Below are positions 25,101 through 33,600 of a stretch of DNA of 64,000 nucleotides, one piece after another. This DNA comes from Sinorhizobium mexicanum (GTDB lineage: Bacteria; Pseudomonadota; Alphaproteobacteria; Rhizobiales; Rhizobiaceae): assembly GCF_013488225.1 (NCBI RefSeq), contig NZ_CP041238.1:2877501-2941500 (forward strand), in the 5' to 3' direction. Both the position numbers and the translations under genes were made by a program. The number at the start of each line of letters is the position of its first letter. Position 1 is the first letter of the stretch. The notes beneath the pieces were generated by a model. The model was not told the DNA's origin, did not search any database, and saw only the letters and a list, made by a program, of their open reading frames with translations.

Positions 25101-25910
25101 GATACTTTCGTTCGTGAGCTGGAAATCGCCGTTGATGCGTAGCGCGCCACTTTCCTTGGCCTCGTCGGCCGGCCGGTTTTCGGTCAGCGTGAAGCGGCCG
25201 GCATAGACCGGTCTGAAGTCGACGACCTTGAGATCACCGTCGAGCTCGACACCGAACGGCCGCTTGTCCGGCGTCAGCCGCGCCCTGAGGCTCAGCGCCC
25301 CTTCTTCGTTCACCTCGTTGCTGGAAAGGGAAAAGCTGCCGGCTTCGCCATCGAGCGCCGCGCGGCCCTCCACCTTCCACGGGCCGGCAAGAGAGCGTGC
25401 CGACAGATCGGCAGAGAGATCGCTGACGCGGCGGGTCCGCCCCGTCTGCTCGTCGACGAACTCGATTTCACCGTCGACGATCTCGACCTTTTCGAGAACG
25501 ACCGCGCTCGCCGGGATCGACGCGCGGCTCCCACGCGCCCAGTCCAGCGTGCCATCCGGGAGCAGGCGGATCCTCGCCTTCGGTCGATCGAGCCGCATGT
25601 CGAAGATCAGCGCCTCGCCGCTCAAGAACGGTGCAAGCTCGGCGCTCATGGAGAATTGCGCGATTTGGACGATCGGCTGGTCGCCCTCGGTGGGACCGAC
25701 GCGCACGTCGTTGAGGGTTACCGTCGGGAACGGGAGGATGCGGGCATCGACACTGCCATGAACCACGACCGGCTTGCCCATGATGCGGCTCGCCTCGCGC
25801 TCGAAATCGTTGCGGAAGTTGGTCCAGTCGATGAACAATGGTGCGATCAACGCCGCAAAAAGGGCGACGACGATGAGCCCGCCGATGGTAACCAGAATTC
25901 GCGCCAGCAC
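22161..25910 (-). CDS. AsmA family protein (large)
   Basis: A 1249-residue AsmA/TamB-like protein of the bridge-like lipid-transfer superfamily, anchored by one N-terminal membrane segment (ILVTIGGLIVVALFAALIAPLFI) followed by DWTNFRNDFEREASRIMGKPVVVHGSVDARILPFPTVTLNDVRVG, the AsmA N-terminal signature. The body is repetitive beta structure; near residue 1050 the AsmA C-terminal domain (GSGTATFNGVTLNGLN) appears. The last 130 residues are a coiled coil rich in Arg/Ala/Glu and then a Pro/Gln/Asn-rich tail. Such proteins influence outer membrane lipid and protein homeostasis. Long but uninterrupted. Followed by a hairpin array. Confidence 0.88.
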   Translation of the reverse strand: MLARILVTIGGLIVVALFAALIAPLFIDWTNFRNDFEREASRIMGKPVVVHGSVDARILPFPTVTLNDVRVGPTEGDQPIVQIAQFSMSAELAPFLSGEALIFDMRLDRPKARIRLLPDGTLDWARGSRASIPASAVVLEKVEIVDGEIEFVDEQTGRTRRVSDLSADLSARSLAGPWKVEGRAALDGEAGSFSLSSNEVNEEGALSLRARLTPDKRPFGVELDGDLKVVDFRPVYAGRFTLTENRPADEAKESGALRINGDFQLTNESIRVPEFRFEAGPPDDPYVVTGEATLDTGKDQKFLLIADGQQIDVSRIGNSGRSGKTGRDPAISLRQRIEAMLAIAADIPIPQVPGRASLKLPAIVIGDTTVRDVRLDVRPDGAGWIVENAVALLPGRTQMEASGRLNLKEQRAFRGDILVASNQPSGLANWLAGSVDPAIRKLKTAGFAATVNLTDTLQQFEGLELAAGPATLRGRIERQSFAEQQPSLSLQLKGNRIDLEALQALAGLVAGDASNGTLLQHAIAADLSADAFSAFGEEARDVQAVLTLKNGQLQAERVAIGSLSGAQLAFSGRMSGGLDQPVLSAKMKLAAKDLTPFLEMVGRHAVAHPALQQLIKAGPYYSDAALDVTLTAGSNEGSALVTFGVIGTANGSKIAASYQAPDVAQALTGKGMLLEATLENPQSVVLVGQAGFDPLPFDADANGILAVKLQSTEGSKANGTLTFTTEKTSLAAKGDFDLARDHYLEGQAKLTLQTEDLEPFLLLQGIGLPQMGSGLPVTLSTDITTDAERIALSTIEGKVDQNVFSGALAIDRKTAGKAVGELAVDTLDLGWLGEGILGQFEDASIGGLSMAPVAQPAWTGLDVALNVTAKRFWPGIYGPVTGFAGKLEWKGDELALSDAAGEWLGGKLEGRLQVGNANGSGFLRSRFDLKGGDLAAAGWTRESGPVATGRFDLAVAMEASGATPRAMAHSASGSGTATFNGVTLNGLNTAALAPLMTAADAMTTEISPDAVRKAAEQVLFTGQSVVGAIKVPFSVAGGTVRAQSVTAGDGNAAFTGEAAFDLAEQRMNGVIDLAFRPGEEALAGAEPRVRFGFDGPLNAPDVSMDVTDLSNFLSLRAFERERRRVETLQSNVLEKQRLRREAALYRARAAEREVARLRAIAEERHRQAAAAEAARMKAEAEARAAAERRAAEELRLRLRQLPPRSALEPPQAPQNVQRGNQQPPSGGNAAGENAGPPLNFDMLPDITVQ

Positions 25911-25978
25911 CGTGTCACATTCCCGTCTGTCTCATTCGCGCCCCTACCCGCATCCTTGAGCCGCTGATCCCCATAGTG

Positions 25979-27385
25979 TCAGGCAAAAATCTTGCCTGGG
26001 TTGAAAATATTGTCCGGATCGAGCGCGCGCTTGATCTGCCGCATCAGATCCAGCGCGTCGCCGAGTTCCGCCTCGAGAAACGGCATCTTGCCCTGCCCGA
26101 TTCCATGTTCTCCCGTGCAGGTACCGTCCATCGACAGAGCCCGTGCGTTAAGCCGTTCCACGAAGGCTTCCGCCCGCGCAACATCGGCTGGATCCTTGTC
26201 GTCGAAAAGCAGCCCGACGTGAAAGTTGCCGTCGCCCGCATGGCCGACGATGGGGGCGACCAGCCCGTGTGCTGCGCTATCCTCATGCGTCGCCGCGACG
26301 CAATCGGCAAGCCGCGAGATCGGCACGCAGACATCTGTCGAAAGGATCGCGGCCCCGGGCACCAGCCCCTTTTGCGCCCAATAGGCATTGTGCCGCGCCT
26401 TCCAGAGTCGCGAGCGCTCTTCCGGATTGGTCGTCCAGATAAAACCAGTAGACCCCAATTCCGACGCTATTTCGGCGAACTGGCGCGATTGCAGCTCGAC
26501 GCTCTCGGCGCTGCCATGAAACTCGACGAAAAGCGTCGGCGTCTCCGCGTAGCCGAGGTTCGAATAGCCGTTGCACGCCTTCATCTGCAGCGCGTCGAGC
26601 AGTTCGATGCGCGCCACCGGAATGCCCGACTGGATCGTCAGAATTACCGCATTGCAGGCATCCGCAATGGTCGGGAACGGGCAGACGCCGCCGGAGATGA
26701 CCTCCGGTATTCCTTGCAGGCGCAGCGTGATCGACGTGACGATGCCGAGCGTACCCTCCGCGCCGACGAAGAGCCGTGTCAGGTCGTAGCCGGCCGAGGA
26801 CTTGCGCGCCCGGTGGCCGGTCGAGATCTCGCGACCGCCGGCAACGACCGCCGTCACCGCCAGCACGTTTTCCTTCATCGTGCCGTAGCGCACCGCGTTG
26901 GTGCCGGAGGCGCGTGTCGAAGCCATGCCGCCGATCGAGGCGTTCGCCCCAGGATCGATCGGGAAGAAAAGACCGGTATCGCGCAGATAGGTATTCAGGT
27001 CCTCGCGGGTGACGCCGGGCTCGACCGTGCAATCGAGATCCTCGGCGTTGACGGCGAGAACGCGGTTCATGCGCATCATGTCGACCGATATGCCGCCGTT
27101 CGGCGCGTTGACGTGCCCCTCCAGAGACGATCCGGTGCCGAATGGGATCAGCGGCACGCGGTGCGCGCTCGCGATCTCGACGATCTCGCGCACTTCGGCG
27201 CCGTTCTCCGGAAAGACCACGGCATCCGGCAATTGCGCCGGAATATAGGTCGTCGTGTGGGTGTGCTGGGCGCGGACCGTCTCACCAGCCTGGAAGCGCT
27301 CGCCGAATCGCGCGGCAAGCAGCTCCTTCGCCGCAACGATACCGCTTTCGTTTCTCGTTCCCGCTTTGATTGCCTTCAACGCCAC
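25979..27385 (-). CDS. FAD-linked oxidase, D-lactate dehydrogenase/glycolate oxidase type
   Basis: A 468-residue flavoprotein of the VAO/GlcD family. The FAD-binding PCMH domain shows VPLIPFGTGSSLEGHVNAPNGGISVDMMRMNRVLAV and FFPIDPGANASIGGMASTRASGTNAVRYGTMKENVLAVTAVVAGG. The C-terminal cap ends with GTCTGEHGIGQGKMPFLEAELGDALDLMRQIKRALDPDNIFNPGKIF, the active-site and C-terminal signature of D-2-hydroxyacid dehydrogenases such as D-lactate dehydrogenase (cytochrome). There is no iron-sulfur domain in the same chain. The exact substrate is not determined. It ends 68 bp before the AsmA start. Confidence 0.9.
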   Translation of the reverse strand: MALKAIKAGTRNESGIVAAKELLAARFGERFQAGETVRAQHTHTTTYIPAQLPDAVVFPENGAEVREIVEIASAHRVPLIPFGTGSSLEGHVNAPNGGISVDMMRMNRVLAVNAEDLDCTVEPGVTREDLNTYLRDTGLFFPIDPGANASIGGMASTRASGTNAVRYGTMKENVLAVTAVVAGGREISTGHRARKSSAGYDLTRLFVGAEGTLGIVTSITLRLQGIPEVISGGVCPFPTIADACNAVILTIQSGIPVARIELLDALQMKACNGYSNLGYAETPTLFVEFHGSAESVELQSRQFAEIASELGSTGFIWTTNPEERSRLWKARHNAYWAQKGLVPGAAILSTDVCVPISRLADCVAATHEDSAAHGLVAPIVGHAGDGNFHVGLLFDDKDPADVARAEAFVERLNARALSMDGTCTGEHGIGQGKMPFLEAELGDALDLMRQIKRALDPDNIFNPGKIFA

Positions 27386-27853
27386 GAAAAACGCCCCTTC
27401 CCTGCAGTGCCTCGCGTCCCGGCCAGCCGCGCAAGGTCACTGTAACATTCCGAATTTCCGCCCGATTTTATTCCCAATTCGACACCGAATTAAGGAATTA
27501 CGTGGCGACTGCCTCCACCCTGGCCCGGCGCGCAAGCCAGTGGACAGAGGTTGCCATGACCCCGGGCTCAAGCGCACGCTCGTCTTTCCGTGATGCACAT
27601 CGGGACGAGACGTCCGAGGCCAGATCGGAAGCGCTGACATTTCAAGGCGCTACTGTGCAAATCGGAATCAATTTGTCCAGAAGTTCACGCAGGTTCGAAG
27701 CTTCGCAACGCACAAAATCACATTTGGTGGTACCCGCTTGTCACAAATGCCCCGTTTGAGCGACGACCTCTTCTGTCGGTCGACTGCCCTGCTGCTTCCT
27801 CGCTTGGCAGCAAGCAGTGCTATGATACGTCTACCGATGTCCGCGCCTGCACC
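27386..27853. other. Intergenic stretch without a supported gene
   Basis: The space between the divergently read FAD oxidase and DUF1772 genes. A plus-strand frame of about 129 codons crosses it but begins inside the oxidase gene, has no ribosome binding site and no recognisable composition. I see no RNA gene. Confidence 0.5.
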
Positions 27854-27953
27854 CTACAGCGCCGCGCGTCTCATGCGATGCACAAAGGACGCTGTAGCAC
27901 TTTGATTTGCGGCATATTTTGTCCTTAAGCGCTCCGATTTAAGGGGACCATGC
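27854..27953 (+). repeat. RIME-like element (copy B)
   Basis: CTACAGCGCCGCGCGTCTC pairs with GCACAAAGGACGCTGTAG, then CACTTTGATTTGCGGCATA, then palindrome 2 TCCTTAAGCGCTCCGATTTAAGG. It ends only 1-2 bases before the GGAGGAG ribosome binding site of the DUF1772 gene, so it is part of that gene's leader. Confidence 0.85.
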
Positions 27954-27969
27954 CGGAGGAGAAGGTCGA

Positions 27970-28404
27970 ATGCTTGGATTGCTCGCCCTGCTCACAGCGT
28001 CCGTCTTCTTCGGCGCTGCCATCTATATCAACGTGGCCGAGCAACCGGCGCGGCTCAGTCTCGATGACCGCTCCGCGCTTGCCGAGTGGGGCCCGGCCTA
28101 TCGGCGGGGCTTCGAGATGCAGGCTTCCCTCGCCGCCGTTTCCGGGCTCCTCGGCGCCGCGGCATGGTGGCAGACCGGCGATCCGCTCTGGGGCCTCGGG
28201 GCAGCGGTGATCATCCTCAACTGGCCCTATACCCTGCTCGTCATCATGCCCGTCAACCGCCGCCTGGAGGCGACCCGGCCGGAAGAGGCGAGCAATGAAA
28301 CCCGCGCGCTGCTCACGCGCTGGGGCAAGCTCCATGCCGGCCGAAGCGCACTCGGCGCGATTGCGGCGGCGATTTACCTGCTCGCCGCTCTGAGGGGATT
28401 CTAG
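27970..28404 (+). CDS. DUF1772 membrane protein
   Basis: A 144-residue, four-segment membrane protein of the DUF1772 family: ALLTASVFFGAAIYINVAEQPARL, LAAVSGLLGAAAWW, WPYTLLVIMPVNRRLE and the last segment ALGAIAAAIYLLAAL. The family pattern is a short N-terminal segment with the E-Q-P-A-R motif and the LVIMPVNRRL loop. GGAGGAG lies 9 bases before the ATG. It precedes the arsenic operon by 62 bp on the same strand, but a separate promoter in front of arsR is visible. Function unknown. Confidence 0.82.
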   Translation: MLGLLALLTASVFFGAAIYINVAEQPARLSLDDRSALAEWGPAYRRGFEMQASLAAVSGLLGAAAWWQTGDPLWGLGAAVIILNWPYTLLVIMPVNRRLEATRPEEASNETRALLTRWGKLHAGRSALGAIAAAIYLLAALRGF

Positions 28405-28435
28405 CCTGTCATTACACTGTCACGAACAGCGGCTA

Positions 28436-28466
28436 TTGAGATCAATAAATCTGGATCTATAGATAT
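28436..28466 (+). promoter_or_regulatory. arsR promoter/operator region
   Basis: TTGAGA at 28436-28441 and TATAGA at 28458-28463 with 16 bases between. AT-rich, partly symmetric sequence (ATCAATAAATCT, ATCTATAGAT) fits an ArsR operator. The -10 is so close to the ATG (28467) that the transcript would start at or next to the start codon; no Shine-Dalgarno is seen. Confidence 0.45.
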
Positions 28467-28799
28467 ATGGAAAAGAAAACGGCCCTTGCCGCCCTTGCCG
28501 CCCTTGGCCAAGATACCCGCCTCGAAGTCTTCCGCCTTCTGGTGCGCGCCGGACCGGATGGCGTGCCGGCGGGCGAGATTGCCACGCGGCTCGGCACCAT
28601 CCAAAACACGACATCGGCGCACCTGAAGGTGCTCGACCACGCCGGCCTCATCCATGCCGAACGCGACGGGCGCATCGTGCGTTACGTGGCCGATATGGCC
28701 GGCTTCTGCGACCTGCTCGCTTATCTCATGGAAGACTGCTGCAACGGCAATCCCGAACTTTGCCGCCCGGTCATCCGGGCCGTGACCTGCAATTGTTGA
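28467..28799 (+). CDS. arsR: ArsR-type arsenic-responsive repressor
   Basis: A 110-residue winged-helix repressor of the ArsR/SmtB family. RLEVFRLLVRAGPDGVPAGEIATRLGTIQNTTSAHLKVLDHAGLI is the wHTH, followed by the wing HAERDGRIVRYVAD. Cysteines at 91, 92, 99, 108 and 110 cluster at the C-terminus (DCCNGNPELC and TCNC), a position used for As(III) binding in some ArsR proteins, in contrast to the classic CVC motif in the HTH helix. It heads the operon arsR-arsC-aqpS-arsC and presumably represses it. Confidence 0.9.
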   Translation: MEKKTALAALAALGQDTRLEVFRLLVRAGPDGVPAGEIATRLGTIQNTTSAHLKVLDHAGLIHAERDGRIVRYVADMAGFCDLLAYLMEDCCNGNPELCRPVIRAVTCNC

Positions 28800-28810
28800 G
28801 GAGGTTAATC

Positions 28811-29323
28811 GTGAACGATCATAGACTATTCAACGTTCTCTTTCTTTGCACCGCCAATTCCGCGCGCTCGATCATGGCCGAGGCGATCCTCAATCGACTT
28901 GGCCGGGGCAAGTTCAAGGCGTTCTCGGCCGGATCGCAGCCCAAGGGGAAGGTTCATCCTCTCGCCCTGGAGCTGCTGCAGAGCCTCGACTACAACACAT
29001 CTTTCGCGCGCTCCAAGAGCTGGGACGAGTTCGCCGGCCCTGACGCGCCGAAGATGGATTTCGTCTTCACCGTCTGCGACGATGCCGCCAACGAGGCCTG
29101 CCCCGTCTGGCCGGGGGAGCCGGTGTCAGCGCATTGGGGCGTGCCGGACCCAGCCGTGGCCGAAGGCAGCGAACCCGAAAAACACTTTGCCTTTTCCGAA
29201 GCCTATCGGATGATGAATAATCGGATATTGGCCTTCATCAGCCTGCCGATGCCCACGCTCGACAAGCTCGCCCTGCAGCAGCGCCTCGACGAGATCGGCC
29301 GCGATAGGCCGAACGGGGGCTGA
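28811..29323 (+). CDS. arsC: Arsenate reductase, LMW-phosphatase (thioredoxin) type
   Basis: A 170-residue arsenate reductase with the low-molecular-weight phosphatase fold. The active-site loop CTANSARS is C-x5-R-S (Cys13, Arg19), and the second part has SKSWDEFAGPDAPKMDFVFTVCDDAANEACPVWPG, with the C-x6-C resolving cysteines that hand electrons to thioredoxin. It converts arsenate to arsenite. The GTG start at 28811 has GAGGAGG just upstream, overlapping the arsR stop region (11 bp gap); longer frames upstream lie in arsR. It differs in fold from the last gene of the operon. Confidence 0.92.
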   Translation: MNDHRLFNVLFLCTANSARSIMAEAILNRLGRGKFKAFSAGSQPKGKVHPLALELLQSLDYNTSFARSKSWDEFAGPDAPKMDFVFTVCDDAANEACPVWPGEPVSAHWGVPDPAVAEGSEPEKHFAFSEAYRMMNNRILAFISLPMPTLDKLALQQRLDEIGRDRPNGG

Positions 29324-29328
29324 TAGCG

Positions 29329-30030
29329 ATGACATTCGATCTCCGCCGCCGTCTCGCGGCCGAAGCGCTTGGGACCGCTATACTCGTCGCCACCGTTGTC
29401 GGCTCCGGCATTATGGCGGAGAAGCTAACGGACGACGTCGCGCTTTCGCTGCTCGGCAACACGCTTCCGACGGGGGCGATCCTCGTCGTGCTGATCACGG
29501 TCCTTGGGCCGCTTTCCGGTGCGCATTTCAACCCAGCCGTGACGATGATCTTCGCACTCCGGCGCGAGATCGAGGCAAACGCGGCGCTCTTCTATGTCGT
29601 CGCACAGATCGCCGGCGGCATCGCCGGCTCGCTTGTCGCGCACGCCATGTTCGAGCTTCCGCTCATCCAGATTTCAGCGACGGCGCGCACCGGCACCGGC
29701 CAGTGGATCGCGGAAGCGGTCGCCGCCTGCGGCCTCGTTTTCACCATCCTCGCCGGACTCCGCTTCCGGCCGGATGCGATCGCCTGGCTGGTCGGACTCT
29801 ATATCACCGCTGCCTATTGGTTCACCGCCTCGACCTCATTCGCCAATCCGGCGGTCGCGATCGCGCGCGCCCTGTCGAATACCTTTGCGGGCATCCGCCC
29901 GGTCGATCTGCCCGGCTTCATCCTCGCCGAGATTTTCGGTGCATTGCTGGCGATGGCGCTTGCCGGCTGGATACTGGCGGAGGAGAAGGTAGCGGTTCAC
30001 GCGCTCAACGAGCTAAAAGGTGCTGAATGA
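29329..30030 (+). CDS. aqpS: Aquaglyceroporin, arsenite channel AqpS
   Basis: A 233-residue MIP channel. The two half-helix motifs are NPAV at 68-71 and NPAV at 173-176. The position after the second NPA is normally the selectivity-filter arginine; here it is Val176. A valine at the matching place is known to me from the S. meliloti arsenic channel AqpS. Six hydrophobic segments are evident. In S. meliloti an arsC-aqpS pair exports the arsenite made by the reductase, replacing an ArsB/Acr3 pump. It starts 5 bp after the first arsC and overlaps the second by 4 bp. Confidence 0.92.
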   Translation: MTFDLRRRLAAEALGTAILVATVVGSGIMAEKLTDDVALSLLGNTLPTGAILVVLITVLGPLSGAHFNPAVTMIFALRREIEANAALFYVVAQIAGGIAGSLVAHAMFELPLIQISATARTGTGQWIAEAVAACGLVFTILAGLRFRPDAIAWLVGLYITAAYWFTASTSFANPAVAIARALSNTFAGIRPVDLPGFILAEIFGALLAMALAGWILAEEKVAVHALNELKGAE

Positions 30031-30455
30031 CCATGGACGTCAAGATCTATCACAACCCCGCCTGCGGCACCTCCCGCAATACGCTGGCAATGATCCGCAA
30101 TGCCGGGATCGAGCCGACGGTCATCGAGTATCTGAAGACGCCGCCATCGCGCGACGAACTCGTCCGCATGATCGCCGACGCGGGCCTGACCGTGCGCGAA
30201 GCCATCCGCGAGAAAGGCACGCCCTATGCCGAACTCGGACTCGACGATCCTGCGCTGACGGACGACCAGCTTTTGGACGCCATGCTCGAACACCCGATCC
30301 TGATCAACCGGCCGTTCGTCGTAACGCCGCTCGGAACAAGGCTTTCGCGTCCGTCCGAACTCGTGCTCGATATCCTGCCGGAAACGCACAAGGGACCGTT
30401 CAGCAAGGAAGACGGCGAGAAGGTGCTCGACAGCGAAGGCAAGCGCGTCCGCTAG
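30027..30455 (+). CDS. arsC: Arsenate reductase, glutaredoxin type
   Basis: A 142-residue ArsC of the glutaredoxin/glutathione-coupled family: KIYHNPACGTSRNTLAMIRNAG has the catalytic Cys13, and EYLKTPPSRDELVRMIADAGLTVREAIREKGTPYAELGLDD and HPILINRPFVVTPLGTRLSRPSELVLDILP are conserved. It overlaps the aqpS stop (ATGA), so it is the fourth gene of the operon. The operon therefore holds two unrelated arsenate reductases that draw on different thiol systems. No arsH or acr3 gene is seen. Confidence 0.93.
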   Translation: MTMDVKIYHNPACGTSRNTLAMIRNAGIEPTVIEYLKTPPSRDELVRMIADAGLTVREAIREKGTPYAELGLDDPALTDDQLLDAMLEHPILINRPFVVTPLGTRLSRPSELVLDILPETHKGPFSKEDGEKVLDSEGKRVR

Positions 30456-30530
30456 ACCGGGATGAATGTGCGCGGTTTTCCGTTCGCATCCGCTCTAACT
30501 CATTAGGATCGATCACGTCTATGACCTTAC

Positions 30531-30633
30531 TGCATGTCGCCTCTAATCGTAGCCGATTAAAGGACAAGAACATGCAGCAATTCAAAGTGCTACAGCGTCC
30601 TTTGCGCGTCTGAAAAGACGCGCGGCGCTGTAG
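30531..30633 (-). repeat. RIME-like element (copy C)
   Basis: Minus orientation: TGCATGTCGCCTCTAATC and AGGACAAGAACATGCA, then GCAATTCAAAGTGCTACAG and the GC palindrome GCGTCCTTTGCGCGTCTG / GACGCGCGGCGCTGTAG. It lies between the arsenic operon and the RND permease stop and may form a terminator-like structure. Confidence 0.85.
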
Positions 30634-30678
30634 GTCGATCCGGCCCAAGGTCATCGTCATCTAGCGGTGCGATATGTC

Positions 30679-33600
30679 CTATCGTATCTCGACCATCGCT
30701 GAAGCAGCGTCCATCTCCTCGTGCAGCTTGCGCTCCTCGTCGGCATGCGGCTTCGTGAAGCGCGCGATGACGAGATAGGCAACCGGAGTGAGGTAGAGCG
30801 TCACGATCACCGCGAGGCCCAGCCCGCCGACCAGCACCCAGCCGAGTGCGATGCGCGCCTCGGCCCCTGCCCCGCTCGCCAGAACCAACGGCACAGCGCC
30901 GACGACGGTCGCGATCATCGTCATCATTACGGGCCTCAGGCGGATATTGGCGGCGTTCTCGATGGCGCCGCGTACATCCTGACCGCGATCGCGCAACTGA
31001 TTGGCGAACTCGACGATCAGGATGCCGTTCTTCGCCATGATGCCGACCAGCATGACCAGCCCGATCTGGCTGTAGATGTTCAGCGTATTGCCCGTCAGGA
31101 TCATCGCGAAGACGGCGCAGGCAAGTCCGAGCGGCACGGTCGACATGATGATGAGACCGCTGACGAAGCTCTCGAACTGTGCTGCCAGCACCAGGAAGAT
31201 GATAATGATCGCGAAGCCGAAGGTGATGAAAAGGCCATTGGCGTTTTCGTTGAGCGTCGCCGCTTCCGCAAGCGGCATCACCCGCGAACCCGGCGGCAAC
31301 AGCGGTTCCGCCATCTCCTCCACCATCGACAGCGCATCGCCGAGCGCGAGGTCCGACTTGAGGCCCGCGGAAAGCGAAACGGCGCGAAGCTGCGACTCGC
31401 GCGCAAGCTGCGGTGCCACGGCCTTTTCCTCGATCGTCGCGATTGTCGACATCGGCACGATGCGGCCATCGCCAGCCTTGACGAAGATGTTCTGCAGATC
31501 CGTCGGGTCGTTGAGCGGCGTCGTCGAGGAGAGCAGCTTGACGGGATAGGCATCGCCCTCGACGAAGATATCGACGACGCTGCTGCCGTCGAGCATCGCC
31601 TGGAGCGCCCAGGAGAGACCGCTGATATCCACGCCGAGGTCGGACGCGCGCTCGCGGTCAATGGTGATCGAGAGCTGCGCCTGATTGGCCTCATAGTTGA
31701 GCCGCACATTCTCGAAACGGCCGGTGTCCTCGATCGCGCGGACGAGCTTGGCCGCCGCGTCGCCGAGCTTTGTGTAGTCGTTGCCGACCAGGGCCACCTG
31801 CAGGCCATTACCGGCACCGCGAATGCCAAGACTGTTGGACTGGATGGCGAAGGAGCGGACGGAGGGAACTTTCGCGGTCACCTTGTTGATGTCGGCGACG
31901 ATCTGCTGCTGCGTGCGCTCCCGCTCTTCCCACGGGGCAAGCGTCAGCACCATGAAGCCGCTGTTGGCATTGCTGCCCTGTCCCGAGATTGAAAAGACGT
32001 TGGCGATCTCGCCCGATTTGACCAGCGGCTCAAGGCCTTCCTCGATGCGACGCATCTGCGCCTGCGTATATTCGAGCGAGACGCCCTGCGGCGCGTTGAT
32101 CCGGAGCATGACCTGCGAACGGTCCTCGTTGGGGGTCAGTTCGGACTTCAGCGTCAGGAAGCCGGCGGCGCCTGCCACGGTGAAGAAGGCTGCGACGACG
32201 AAGACGACGAGCGGCGCATTGAGGCATGCGCGAAGCGTCACCCGATAGAACGCCGCGGCCCGAGCCCCGAGCCGGCTCATCACCCCCTGATGGGCGTGCG
32301 CATCGGTCGTCAGCAGACGCGAGGCGAGCATCGGGCAGAGCGTGAGCGAAACGAAGGACGAGAGCAGGATCGAGAAGGCGAGTACGAAGCCGAACTCGCG
32401 GAAGAGCCCGCCTGTCTGCCCCGGCAGGAAGGAGAGCGGCACGAAGACCGCCGCAAGCGTAGCCGTCGTCGCCAGCACAGCGAAGAAGACCTCGAGCGTG
32501 CCATGCACGGCGGCCGCCCGCGGTCCGAGCCCTTCCGCCCTGCGGCGCACGATGTTTTCGAGCACCACGATCGCGTCGTCGACAACGAGACCGGTTGCAA
32601 GCACGATCGCAAGCAGCGTCAGGATGTTGATCGAGAAACCGGCGAGATAGATCGCCGCGAGCGTGCCGATCAACGCGATCGGCATCGAGATTGCCGGGAT
32701 CAACGTCGCCCGCCAGTCGAGCAGGAAGAGATAAATGACGAAGGTGACGATGAATACCGCGACGAGGAGCGCGATCTCCACTTCGTGAATCGCGCCGTTG
32801 ATGAAGACGGCGTCGTCGCTGGTGATCTTGAGTTCCGTTCCCTCAGGCAGGATGTCCGAGGAGATCGTGTCCACCACCTTATGCACGCCCTCGGAGATAT
32901 TCACGGTGTTCGACTGGGCCTGCCGGACGATGCCGAGGCCGATGCCCTGTCGACCGTTGGAGCGCAGCGCCGACGTGCCCGTGTCAGGGCCGAGCGTCAC
33001 CGTCGCGACGTCGCGCAGCCGCACATTGTCCCCGATGATGAGGTTTTCGAACTGTTCGGGCGTCTGGAGGTCCGCCGTCGCCCGGACGGTAATGTCCTGG
33101 CTGGCGCTGGTCAGCGAGCCCGCCGGAACGTCGTAGGACGCGTTGGAGAGCGCTTCGCGAAGATTGGCCACAGTGACCCCACGCCCGGCGAGTTTCGCCT
33201 GGTCCAGGTCGATGCGGAAGATCTTCTCCTGGTCGCCGTAGACCGTCACATCGGCGACGCCCTCGACCGCCGCAAGCCGGTCGCTGATCTCGTTTTCGAC
33301 CAGTAGCGTCATGTCTTCCATGGTCATCGTGTCGGAGGTCAGCGCCAGCCGTATGATCGGCTGGCTGTCCGCATCCGCCTTGACGATGATCGGCTCGTCG
33401 GCATCGTCCGGCAACTGGCCGGCAACGCGGCCAAGCGCATCGCGGATGTCATTGGCCGCCTGGCCGATATCAGTCGTGTCGGAGAATTCGAGCGTCACGC
33501 GGCTGCGCCCGAAGGAAGAACTCGAGGAAATGCTCTTGAGGCCCTGGACGCGCGACACGGCGCCTTCGACGACCGAGGTCACCTCGCGGTCGATCGTTTC

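Noticed and set aside
25979..27445. Long (489-codon) plus-strand frame opposite the FAD-linked oxidase
   Set aside because: High GC content leaves long antisense frames open; the minus-strand product has clear FAD-oxidase signatures.
27690..27705. GGTTCGAAGC, resembling a tRNA T-loop
   Set aside because: No acceptor or anticodon stem can be built around it. I see no tRNA gene in the window.
27370..27759. 129-codon plus-strand frame between the FAD oxidase and DUF1772
   Set aside because: It starts inside the oxidase gene, has no ribosome binding site, and composition is not protein-like.
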